Below, one piece after another: positions 54,230 to 64,000 of a DNA stretch of 64,000 bases. The translations under genes were made by a program, and so were the position numbers. The notes beneath the pieces were generated by a model. It was not told where the DNA came from. It made no database searches and saw nothing but the letters and a program-made list of their open reading frames with translations. Each line of letters starts with the position of its first letter. The first letter of the stretch is position 1. Source of the stretch: Typhlomys cinereus (lineage: Eukaryota; Chordata; Mammalia; Rodentia; Platacanthomyidae); contig JALPQD010000635.1 of the NCBI GenBank assembly GCA_023101885.1, positions 310,001-374,000 on the forward strand. The letters are read 5' to 3'.

Positions 54230-55005
54230 TTATGTTCTAATTTTTTAAATTGGACAATATAAAATAATATGTAAGCAAGCAAAGAAAATGAATTAAGGAT
54301 GTAGATAGTTATGATTGAGCTCCTGGTTCCACATGGTGCAGAGCACACGGCATAGCTGAAGCACAGTCGTTGCGTCCTTCTGTGAGACTAAGTTCATGGT
54401 GGGAGCACATGGAGCCCTGGCCCCCAGGGGGCTGTCCTTGTGGGCACAGTGAGACCCAACCCACAGGAGACCATCCACATCGTGTGCACATGGGCCCACC
54501 CCATGAGAGGCCTTCATGTTCTGAGCACACAGAGATGGAATCCAAGGTTTTGGCAGGTTATATTAATCATTCCGCTGTCCACAGGTCAAAACACTGAATG
54601 TGGAAATGGTCTCATCTCCTCTCTGCCACCGTCTGGCACACATGGGACACAGCAGCCGCCTGTGCAGTGCCTCTAGGGGCAGGATGCAGATATTTCTTAT
54701 TTGACCAAGTCCAACTTTCCTGGCCACAGGTCATCAGTGTAGCTCACAGTTCTTCCCATCAGGCTTTGTGGGTACTTCCCTACGATTCCCCAACTCACAC
54801 CACTATTGACCTACTATCGCATCACCTGTTCCATGCCAAGAAGACAAGAAGGCAGAGTGCAGTGCACAGACCCCAAGGCAGTGCGACTACCACCAATAAC
54901 CAAGTGTTCCTTGTGGTTATCAGTAGGTGCTGCTTGCTTTCCACGAAGCCCTGTAGAGTAGGGATCAGATTCTGCCAGAGGAGTAGACACGGGTGAGCAG
55001 GTGTG
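54230..55005. other. Intergenic stretch, nothing recognised
   Basis: GC-richer than its surroundings, but the open frames on either strand show no recognisable motif or domain and no splice context. Confidence 0.4.
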
Positions 55006-55009
55006 TAAT

Positions 55010-55425
55010 GGTTACTTTTAACTATTGCTATGAGAGAGCAAAGTCAAACAACTTAAGGGAGAAAGAGATATTAATTCAATTTATAGTTTTAGAGGGGAGA
55101 AACGGACTTTCCTGGCAGAGGTGACATGGCTGGTGGCTGAAGCTGGAGGCAGACTAGATCATGGCAGGACATCCAGTAGGCTAGTGGGTGACAACTGAAC
55201 ATAGGAGGATTCCTGGAGAGTCTCTCTTCTTCCCAGTCTTCTGTTCTATGGTTCCTTTTATCTGGCTACTGGGATTCCAATAAGATCTAGGGAGGTTCCA
55301 ATCAGATCTAGGGCTGATCTTTGTATTGTAACCATGTTGACCCAGATAATCTCTTCAGGTGGTCTCAGCTGATCTTAGTCAATGCCAGGCGTGTCAAGTT
55401 GACACAAAGGGTGACCTATCACAAG
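55010..55425 (+). mobile_element. DNA-transposon-like interspersed repeat
   Basis: It begins gtaatggttacttttaacta and ends gtcaagttgacacaaagggt. The layout is that of the repeats at 37.0 and 49.0 kb. Likely hAT/Charlie-type; family not certain. Confidence 0.55.
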
Positions 55426-55484
55426 GTGCTTGGTTGTGTCACTGTGACCTAGGAAGGGGCCAAGAGTCCATTCCTTTGCTCCAT

Positions 55485-55960
55485 GGGCAATTTGCTATTG
55501 CTGTTGTAGCAAGCCAGCACAAATTCAGGGGCTTCAAACAACACAATTTTATTGTGCGATTCCAAGGGACAGAAGGTCAACATGGTTCTCATCAGGTTAA
55601 GTCAGGGCATTGACAGCACCTGAGTTCCTCCTGAGAGCTCCGGGAGGGAACCTACCTCCTAGCAGCGTCTGGATGCTTCTCCAATGCTTTTACACTCCCA
55701 ATCTCCCCCTCCTCCATCTTCGAAGCCAGTCATTCTGCATCTCTCTGACCTTTCATAGTCAGCATCTCTCTGACCAAGTCAGGGATGAGTCTTTACTTTT
55801 CGGGAACTATGTGATGATACTGGAGCAAGCTGGACAAGCTCCTCACAGGGTGCATTGCCTGAATCACATCTGTAAAGCATCATATTGCTCTGGGGAGAAG
55901 GCCCTGAACCCCTTTGGGTGTCAAACACAGAGAAATTCACCCCACACTTCCAAATAGTGA
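55485..55960 (+). mobile_element. Ancient mammalian MER-type repeat
   Basis: It reads gctattgctgttgtagcaa, ggcttcaaacaacacaattt and ccaagggacagaaggtcaac, a word order common to old mammalian DNA-transposon repeats. Confidence 0.6.
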
Positions 55961-56204
55961 TTACGAGGTCTTCCTATCTGCATTTTATTTTTATTTGTTT
56001 ATCTTTTGGAAGGACAAGATGGTCGTGATGGTGAATGGTTAATCTTGGTTGTCTGGAATCAACTGGGAGGCCAGCCTCTGGGTATACCTGCAAGGGATTT
56101 TCTTGATTAGGTTAACCAAAGTGGAAAAATCCACGGCAAATGTGGGTTGCATAATCCAGCAAGACCAGCCCTAGACAGGAGGCCTGAGGGAGATGCTTGT
56201 TATG

Positions 56205-56226
56205 CTTGCTATCTGTTTACTTATTT

Positions 56227-56270
<44 letters not shown>

Positions 56271-56421
56271 GGGAGAGAGAGAGAAAGGAAACAAGAAGCC
56301 TGCCACAGGCACAGGTGGAGTCAAAGGACAACTTTGGAAAGTCTGTTCTTTCCACGAGGGGACTGAACTCTGGTCACCAGGTTTGTGAGTAGCTGTCTCT
56401 GAGCTATTTCATCAACCCCTG

Positions 56422-56453
<32 letters not shown>

Positions 56454-56455
56454 TC
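56205..56455 (-). mobile_element. Diverged tRNA-derived SINE with (GA)n and a T run
   Basis: (GA)n at about 56226-56283 is followed by aactttggaaagtctgttct, a head remnant (gtctctgagctatttcatca) and a pure T run at about 56423-56452. Confidence 0.6.
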
Positions 56456-57074
56456 CACTTGCTTTTTGGTCTTGCTGGCAAGTTCATCTACCCCATTCAT
56501 GAATTCATTAAGTCGACTGTCCCTGATTCTTATGTCCTTGAAGAATTCAGCTGAGAGACATGAACAGTTTAAACAGAAATTTACTTGGTGGCACATAGCA
56601 GATAGCACATTTCAGAGAAAGATTGAGGAGGGACCAAGTGGGGTGGGGGGTGGCAGCCCACTGGGGTCCGCACTATGAAGTTAATTTCTCATGAAATATT
56701 TATGAGGTAGATGGCATACTCCAAATCACAGTGAACCATATCTCTCTTTTAGGATAATTCTCTCCATGATGTTCTTGAAAAACCTATGGGGGTGGGGAAA
56801 GGAGGGGGTCAAAACTACAATGTAAACCGTATTATCGTGAAGTGTGGAGGTCTTCTAAGGCTACATACCCTTTGGTACTACCCATGTCTGGCCACGGAGA
56901 AAGTCATGGTTTCTGATAAAGGTGCTCCTGGGGCACCTGGTCTCACTGCTGGTCTCATCTCTCTGGGGGATCCGATGATTACGACCGCTACTCGGAACCA
57001 CCTGTCACAAGGACTTGGGAAGTAATACCTGAACTTGTAGGAAGAGGGAATCTTAGAAATAAAAGGGGTCTATC

Positions 57075-57450
57075 ATGGTTTGAAATGTGTCCCCACAGGC
57101 TCCTGTGTTTGTGAAGGTCACAGCACCTTTAGGAGGTGGAGCCTTGCTGAAGGAAGGTCGTTGCAGGGAGCGGGCCTTGAAGTGGATTAGCCCCACCCTG
57201 CTTCCGGGAGGGGTCTGATCTTGCAGTTTGCATTTAGCACCTCAAAGTCTCTCCCTGACGTCTGCAATGACCCGAGCTAACTCCAGCTCCTGTCAGCCAG
57301 CCATGCCTTTCCTGACATAGAGGGCTATAGGTCCCCTCTGGAATCGTAAGTTTAATGTCTCCCTCTCTTCCTCGTAAGTTATTCAAGCTTCCGTGGTGTC
57401 TCATAACCGCACAAAGAGGGTCTGCTGCAGGGTCGAAGAAGAAAAGATTC
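57075..57450 (+). mobile_element. LTR-like repeat related to the outer element at 27.4 kb
   Basis: It shares gtttgaaatgtgtccccac, cagcacctttaggaggtgga and the gaaggtcgttgcagggagcg order with 27418-27688. The opening words resemble MaLR LTR starts. Confidence 0.5.
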
Positions 57451-58360
57451 ATTTGTAGAGGTCAGTTTCAGGGGATTCTTTGAGAAGCGATCACGTTGAT
57501 CTTACAGGAAGACCATCTCTTACTATACAGTTACTGATTCTGTTCTGTACCTGTGCTGCTTATAACACTACTGCCACTTCTGCGAGTTCAAGCACATAAG
57601 AAAACATGTCCCAGCGAGTTGTATTGGACTCACCCAAGCCAGGCTGACTGTTCCCCCAAAACCACCTCGCCCCCTCTCTCTTCACCAACAAACCTTGGAT
57701 TGGTTGCTTCTCACAAAACTTGGGTGTCAGGAAGCACGGGCCAGATTCTGCTACAGCAGTAGATTCATGCTGTCTTGTCTCAAGTCACTGATGTGGTGCA
57801 GATTAGCTCTGGGGTCTTCCACCTGGGCAGACGGGACGTTCTCTGAAAGCGGAGACGCTTCGCTAGGCCACAAGTCCTCTATTTAATGGGGAGCACAGGG
57901 CTAGGGCTATAAACCTAAGCACTTCTCTCAAAATGGAGGGAGGGGGATGTTCCTGGGCGCTCAAGAGCCTCACCCCCATTCGAAGGTCAGATGGGGGTGA
58001 ACATCGCTTATGTCGCCAATTAAAAGTCATTTTACTATCATTTTTGCTAATTTTTAAACACAGCCTCCCCCAGAACTATTTGAAAGTTACTTGTAGCTAT
58101 GCTGTGGGCAGATTCCCACTAGGATCTAACAAATACCACCTTATTATCCTTGGGACTTACGAAAAGGTTCGAAGAATGCTCATAAAATATCGACCCATTC
58201 CCTCGGACCCCCACGTGTGTGCCATGACACGGTAGCGTACTCTCTCTCTCTCTCTTTTTCTCCCCCCTCCCCTTCCTGCTCCTTTCTCGAAAACAAACTA
58301 TAAAATAAAATGCATTTGTTAGAAAAGAATCAATTCACATACACACATGTGGGCATGTAT
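57450..58360. other. Intergenic stretch, no gene supported
   Basis: A 100-codon frame at 57933-58235 has no recognisable family and no exon context. A short CT-rich run lies at 58238-58275. Confidence 0.4.
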
Positions 58361-58363
58361 CAG

Positions 58364-58787
58364 TGTTGCAATTTCCCTGCGTGGTTGCTGATAAATGACC
58401 ATCAGATGGCTTAAGGGAACAAGGGGTTTATTTTCTTACTGATACTCCGGTTACAGTCTGTAGTCCAGCTTGACGGGAGAGCACGCGCCAACACCAGGCC
58501 GGCGGAACTGGCCACACCATCTCTACATAACGGCTGAGAGAGGGCGATCCTTCCTTGCCAGACCAGCATGTCTAGCCAAGTGTACACAAGGATGCTGACT
58601 CTCTCAACCAGCTCTCTGTATTTTATTCCAGGGCCTAATCCTACCCATCATACGCTGGGTCTTCCCCAGCAGCTAGACAATCTCCTTCAGGTTTGCTCTG
58701 GGCTTAACTCAACCATCAACTCTCTACAACTGTGCCCAGAGCTCAAACCCTCAACTGTCAAGTTGACTCCTGTGCCTAACCATGACA
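58364..58787 (-). mobile_element. Solo MaLR-type LTR, antisense
   Basis: It runs from TGTTGCAA to CATGACA on the + strand, the reverse complement of the LTR family of the 30-kb array, including the reversed polyadenylation region (ggggtttattttcttac). Confidence 0.85.
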
Positions 58788-59924
58788 ATTACACACTCCT
58801 CAGTGTCTATATGTATTGTTTAGAAGTAAATGCCAGTGAATGTCAGAAACTGGTTGAATGGGCGATGTCTTAGGAAAAGGTGTCAGATTGTCAGACACAG
58901 ATAAGGACTGGGTAACATCACAGAAGTACGTAAAGTCCAGACTCCTCTCTATCCAAATGTTTCCAGTCTGCCCCTCACAAGGACGGCCATTAACGAGCCT
59001 CACCTGACTAGCAAGTGTGGCCTAGGCTATTTAATTTGGCTGACTTTAGGTTACTTGGAATTTTAAAGTGAATTCTCTACTCAGCTCACGAACAATTTTA
59101 ATTAGATGTAGACTAACTTTGGCCATGTGAATCTCATTTTTTAACTGTAAACCTTAGGAAATCTAAAACAGATCCGGCGTTTTCCAGGAAAAAAATGGAA
59201 TGCCTCAAGTTACACTGTACATAGAAAATGCACACTTGATTTTTAAAAACTTGGTGTGGAAGAAAAGAATTATTTTTTTTACATTAAGCTCAGTAAGAAT
59301 TTTGAGCTTGATTACATGTTGAATTAATATTTTTCCTATGCGGGGATTAATAAGACAGGTTATAAAGATGAGTTGGTGGAGGGACAGGTTGGCGGGTAAG
59401 GTGACTCCTCACAAAGTTGGAGACCTGAGCCCACACGGTGGAAGGAGAGAACTGACTCCCCAAAACTGTCACCTGTCACCCATCCCTGTGCATGGCGTGA
59501 AGACATGCACCTTCTCTTTCTCGGGGTAGCTCTCTCAAAGACGCGAATCCATGTTTGTTCAACACTGGCTTCAGCTGGGAGTGCTGTGCACTGGGGAACT
59601 GTGAGTTGGACGTCACCTTGGGCTACAGAGTAAAATCCTATCTCAAAAACTCTGAGCAAACAAAGAACACCACCTCCAAATTCATACTTTGACGTGTTTG
59701 CCTTCCCCCTCTTCAAATATGGCTACTGAAAAAAAAAAAAAAAAGTGAAATCACATGGGCGCCCGACATTCTTTCTCTATGGTCCAGCAAGTGTCGCTGA
59801 CCTGGACGAAGCCAACGTGCGCTCGACGCTGGCTTAGCGGTCACCTTCGCTCCTCTCTTGATTAGAAGCAGAAGCCTCCACTGTGGGTGAGAAACTTGAG
59901 AACATTGTTGAGATTTTAGTTTAA

Positions 59925-59967
59925 TTAATTTATTTGTGTGTGTGTGTATTCACAGAGATATACAGTG

Positions 59968-60011
<44 letters not shown>

Positions 60012-60237
60012 GAGAACACTGCATATCCCTGTGGAGGCCCAAAGCTGACTTTGTGAGTCATCCTGGATTGCTTCTACCTCCTTTTTGCTTTGCTCTGAGA
60101 TTTCCCAGCCTCTGTCTAAAAGAGCTGGAAGTACAAGCCATGGCCATTTTTGCCTGGCATTTTCATGTGGGACCCGGAACTCAGGTCCTTCTACTTGTGA
60201 GGCAGAGTCTTAACCCCTGAGCCACCTCTCTAACGCT
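59925..60237 (-). mobile_element. B2-like SINE (family 2) with (CT)n(CA)n
   Basis: Antisense: (TG)n, (CT)n then (CA)n at about 59968-60010, body atccctgtggaggcccaaag, and head cttaacccctgagccacctc. Confidence 0.82.
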
Positions 60238-60317
60238 GTTGTTCAGATTTTTAAAGTAACAACTCCCCAACTTTTTCTGATTCAGGCTACAGTTGGGATT
60301 GGATCAGTACCACCTCA

Positions 60318-60490
60318 AAAGAAGGAAGGAAGAAAGGAAGGGAGGGAGGAAGGAAAGGAAGGAGGGAAGAAAGAAAGGAAGGAGGGAGGGAGTGAGGAGG
60401 GAAAGGAGAAGGTAGGGGGAGGAGGGAGAGAGAAATGAAAGGAGGAGGAAAAGAAGGAAAGAAGGAGAAAGAAGGAAAGAAAGAAATTAA
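60318..60490 (+). repeat. Purine (GGAA/GAAG)n tract
   Basis: An almost pure purine strand of about 170 bp. The - strand open frame rich in Ser, Phe, Leu and Pro is an artefact. Confidence 0.95.
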
Positions 60491-60819
60491 AAAGCACTGG
60501 GGAGCAGCCAGCTGACTGTGGGGAGCAGGTTCTCAGGAGAGGACATGCACTAGTCAAGCTCTACACGCCTCCATTTTGCTTGCTGGACGTCCCTAAGTTA
60601 CAGCTTGGGGATAAAGCAAAGCAGAAGGTGGGGGTGGGGGCTTCAGGTCTCTTGGCAGTTGCAGGTGGCATTTGCTGGCTCAGTTCGAGGAAATGGAAGT
60701 CAGAATTTCAGGTCAGTTAAACACCTGGGGTTTGGAAGCGAAATCCAGAGAGAACTGAACTGTAGAGAAGACTCCAAAGGTTCTGTATCGGATTTTCCCT
60801 GAAGTCAACTGGCTTCACA

Positions 60820-60993
60820 GTGCACACACACACACAGACACACACACACTCACTCACACACACTCACACACACTCACACACTCACACATACACACACTCA
60901 CATACACATATACACACACTCACTCACACACACAACACACACATACACTCACACACTCACACACACACACTCTCACACACACACACACACACA
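60820..60993 (+). repeat. (CA)n / (CACT)n microsatellite
   Basis: About 170 bp of cacaca and cactcacac words. The His/Thr/Ser-rich open frame over it is not a gene. Confidence 0.96.
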
Positions 60994-61734
60994 GGGTACT
61001 AATCCAAGGAAAAACTGAAAACGGCTGTTGGTAGGGCGAAAGCTGCAGCAGGAATTTCAGCAGCCAGGCCATGCTGGGCAGTGAGAAATTGGAGTGAAAG
61101 CCCAGTAAGTGGGGGAGGGGGATAGAATAGGGGGCTTTGGTAACTGCTCCTGGCTTCTAAGCAAGACCACAAAAACCCTCCCCCAGCACTAACAGCATTC
61201 CATCTTAATATATTCGCATAAATTATAAGCATCCTACAAGAAATAATATTTTAAAGAAAAACCAGTTGGTGTGTGTGATTATTATTATTTTATAGCTGAA
61301 CCTGGAGTTTTCCTTGGCTAATCTGCCTGGCCAGTGAGCTCTTGGGGGGTCTCCCCAGTGCTAGGGTGACAGATGTACACAGATATGTATATTTTAACTT
61401 ATCACCCGTGCCGGGGATCCAAATTCAGTTCCTCATGTTTGCATAGCAAGCACCTCACCCAGTGAACTATCTTAGCCCCCCACCCCCACCCCACATTGGA
61501 CTTTTAAAGGGGTCGGTCACTCCCTCACCAGCATCTTGCCCCGCCCCACGCTTCAGGTGTGCGCACCTCCATGGAGACCACAGCTTGAGAAGCGAGTACT
61601 ACAGACCTCCCTGGACCGGTCCTGGAAGGTCCACACGACGCTTGCCGTCCAGAAGACTCAAAAGTGCGACAAGACTTCCAGATGTGTCTGATTCCTAACA
61701 CTTCCTACTCAGTGCTCTCCAGAGCGCTCGAGAC

Positions 61735-62204
61735 TGTAACATTTTTATTTCATTGGCTTATTTTTCAGAGGCGTTGAGGTGGCAGTGGTAGAAGAAATGG
61801 ACCGGCTGCTGGGCATAGGGGTTCACAACTCGGGGTTGAGTGGGAGGAGGATTGCCCTGCGCATGAGGCCAGCCCGTACCCCAAGGAGAGCTAGTTAAAG
61901 GGCAACCTGGACTACAAAGGAAAATGCTACCCCAATATCCCATGAAAATGAGCCATCTTAAGATAACAATTCAATATCATTTAGTGCATCGACAGTACTG
62001 AGTTACTAGCATGCTTCAATCTGATTCCTTAACGTCTCCACCTCTCCAAAGTCAACTCTCCCACACTGATTTGATGCTTGTATCTCGCCCTTCCTTAGCC
62101 CTGGTAGTCACCTATGTCCAGTCTCTATGGATTTTACAGACATTTCATGTCAACGACATCATCCAAGATGCAAGGTTTTTGTGTCGTTTTCGTTCTTGTG
62201 TAGC
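61735..62204 (-). other. RTP3: Probable RTP3 3' untranslated region
   Basis: On the - strand, AATAAA (61744-61749, TTTATT on +) lies about 460 bases after the RTP3 stop. No splice site or repeat intervenes that I can name. The exact 3' end is inferred. Confidence 0.45.
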
Positions 62205-63612
62205 TCATATACTGTTTTTTACAATAAGCAATACAGCAATGACGACAAAGATAAGAAACAGGCATGCGCGGCAGGAGCACACGCCCCGAAGGCAGCATGC
62301 CATGCAGTCGCTGCAGTAGCAGGGCTCATGAGAGGGGCAGCACTCCCCCGGGCCAAGGCAGCATTGTGTGCAGTTGCTGCAGCAGCAGGGCTCATGAGAG
62401 GGGTTGAGCTCCACCTGGCAGATGTGGTCTCTCCGTGGGTTCTGAGTTGTATGGGCAGCAAACGAGGAGGAGGAGGTCGATGCCTTTGGGGTCGTTGGAT
62501 GGGTGCCACTGGCCGCTGTGTTTTCTGCTGTTCGGCTATTGGTGGAAGGAGGCATTCGATTGCCAAATCCAGGGGGAAACCCGCTTCTCGGTGATGACCA
62601 GTAGGTGGCCAGTGATGGTGCTGTGGATGGGTCTAAGGTATTTCTGACTTGGGAGTCAGACTTGGGGTCAGTCTTGGTAAGGTAGGAGGCTTTGGGGTCC
62701 TCAATCGATGCTCTGGTCTTTGCCACTTTTGTGGGGGGTTGCGAGCAGGGGATGCTGACGCAACTGGCCGTGACTATGGGCTCCACAGTCAAGCTAGAGC
62801 GGGTGGACAGTACTGTGGACATCCACTGGTTTGCCAGGACTGGGACGGCTGCTGGTCTTGAGGTATAGCTGGTATTAGGGTCAATCTCGATAAAGTCAAA
62901 AGCTCTGGGGTTCTCAGTTGCTGCTCGGGTCTTTGCCACTTTAGTGGAGGGTTGTGAACCAGGGACGCTGATAGAAGTAGCAGTGATCCAGGGCTCCCCA
63001 GTCAACTTAGAGGAGGTGGACGATACTGAGGGCAACTGTGGGGTTGCCTGTGTTGAAATGGTTGATGGTTTGGGGGTATGACTGACCTTGGCATTGGTCT
63101 CCATTGCATAGGCTTTGGGGTCCTCAGTTGATACTCGGGTCTTCGCCACTTTAGTGGGGGGTTGTGAAGCAGTGACGTGGATAGAAGCAGCAGCGATACT
63201 GGGGTCCCCATTCAACTTAGAGGAGGTGGGCGGTTCTGGGGACATCCGTGACTTGGAGGTCAGGCCTAAGCCACTCTGGGCACAAAAGCCTTGCAGACAC
63301 GCCTCACAGTTGTTGCTGTCGTGGGGTCCTTCAAGAGAGATGTCTTCAACCGCAGGAATCTCCTCCACTTGCTCAAATTCTTCTCTATAGCACTTCTTCA
63401 GAATTTTGAAGACCAGGTTGTTCAACAGCCTCGTGATGTTGACGTGCCTGAACTCCGGGATTTCAAACGGAGGCTCAGGGCACTTCTTGCACCTCTGGGA
63501 AAAGACCCTCATCTTCACCTGGCCTCTGTGTCTCTTCCTACTCCAGTGAATATGGAAAAGGACCAGGACGTGGCCAGAGGCCCAACTGCGAGAGCAGGAG
63601 GAGCACTGGAAT
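62205..63612 (-). CDS. RTP3: Receptor-transporting protein 3, last exon (exon 1 outside the window)
   Basis: RTP proteins carry a 3CxxC zinc-binding domain, and several of them promote surface delivery of chemosensory receptors. The exon runs from the acceptor ctctgtctctccag (63613-63626 on -) to a TGA at 62205-62207, giving 468 codons plus the 3' end of a split Arg codon. The zinc domain shows CSSC (exon residues 3-6), CKKC (about 41-44) and CEAC (about 102-105), with [18 protein letters not shown]. Three tandem repeats of about 70 residues follow, then a Ser/Thr-rich linker, a Cys-rich segment and a C-terminal hydrophobic anchor ([14 protein letters not shown]). An in-frame GTG at 63518 is not the start, because the frame continues to the acceptor. 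Human RTP3 is about 232 residues, so this form is greatly lengthened. LRRC2 lies convergent, as in human and mouse. Confidence 0.95.
62592..63224 (-). repeat. RTP3: Three tandem repeats of about 70 codons within RTP3
   Basis: The units are 63015-63224, 62802-63014 and 62592-62801 (70, 71 and 70 codons). Each opens with (S/R)S(K/S)L and carries SQP(P/S)TKVAKTR, followed by an acidic (S/A/T)xE(D/N)P(K/R)A. All stay in frame. The core is far better conserved than the second half of each unit. Confidence 0.93.
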
Positions 63613-64000
63613 CTGGAGAGACAGAGGACCAGACCTTCAGCTTGATTTAGGACAGACTGCCGGAGGGATAGTCAGTCACATGGGGGCATCGGACTGAGCC
63701 CCTCTTTCCTATTTCTATTGTAACCTGTGACCCACAGACTCCTGCTGGGGAGATAGAAAAATCACCTGCGAGGAACTTCAGGCCCTTCTAAGTCGAACAT
63801 GCTCATTTTAGAGAGACAACGGATCAGCCAGAGAGACAGAACTCAGAGCTCCAGTCTCTGGACCTTAAGCCTAAAGTCCTTCAAACACGATGTAAATATG
63901 CTTGAGGCTATACATGCTATAGCTTCCAAGGACCCTATGCTGAATCAGCAAGTAGATGCAAGAGGGTGTCAGGCAAGATACAGAAAAACAGATCAAGCGG
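63613..64000 (-). other. RTP3: RTP3 intron 1 (right edge)
   Basis: The sequence upstream of the acceptor carries stop codons in the RTP3 frame, and no exon 1-like sequence is seen. The start codon and the first exon must lie to the right. Confidence 0.6.

Noticed and set aside
54598..54996. 132-codon + strand frame as a gene
   Set aside because: There is no recognised domain, repeat or splice context. This length is expected by chance in GC-richer sequence.
57933..58235. 100-codon frame as a small gene
   Set aside because: There is no family resemblance, the start context is ordinary, and it begins within unremarkable intergenic DNA.
62127..62594. 155-codon + strand frame opposite RTP3
   Set aside because: It is antisense to the RTP3 Cys-rich region. 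The - strand has the recognised protein family.
63518..63518. GTG as an RTP3 start
   Set aside because: The frame continues upstream through a conserved CSSC segment to a clear splice acceptor, so the true start is in another exon.

Overview
The window is nuclear DNA of a rodent. It contains many interspersed repeats: B1 (7SL-type) SINEs, a tRNA-derived B2-like SINE with an A/B-box head and a (CA)n tail, MaLR-type LTRs and L1 remnants. Genes are spread over many exons with GT/AG borders. The species is not identified. The commonest SINE is not the mouse/rat B2 consensus, so a non-murine rodent is likely.

Three protein-coding genes are supported. (1) Positions 1-8.45 kb hold the 3' two-thirds of SEMA4F on the + strand. 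Nine exons cover most of the sema domain, the PSI domain, an Ig-like domain, the transmembrane segment and a cytoplasmic tail ending in a PDZ ligand. The N-terminal exons lie left of the window. (2) Positions about 20.87-46.84 kb hold all coding exons of LRRC2 on the + strand: eight exons whose phases all match, joining to 371 residues. A GC-rich stretch at 16.7-17.35 kb may be its promoter and first non-coding exon. (3) Positions 62.2-63.6 kb hold the large last exon of RTP3 on the - strand, convergent with LRRC2. Its first exon lies beyond the right edge. This RTP3 carries three tandem 70-residue repeats between its zinc-binding domain and a Cys-rich, tail-anchored C-terminus.

The LRRC2-RTP3 pair is the ancestral arrangement (human 3p21.31, mouse chr 9). 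SEMA4F belongs elsewhere (human 2p13.1, mouse chr 6). The interval 8.5-16.7 kb is therefore either a lineage-specific synteny breakpoint or an assembly join. It is flanked or spanned by a direct duplication of about 2.6 kb (12.8-15.4 and 17.9-20.5 kb). The two copies differ mainly by one- or two-base indels, a pattern typical of uncorrected long-read error.

The remainder is introns and intergenic DNA: SINEs, a tandem MaLR-type array (29.8-32.0 kb) with four further solo LTRs of the same family, an antisense L1 fragment (34.9-36.1 kb), DNA-transposon-like repeats, two minisatellites in a SEMA4F intron, and many microsatellites. I found no tRNA, rRNA, CRISPR array or bacterial-type operon, and no convincing new gene in 46.9-62.2 kb.
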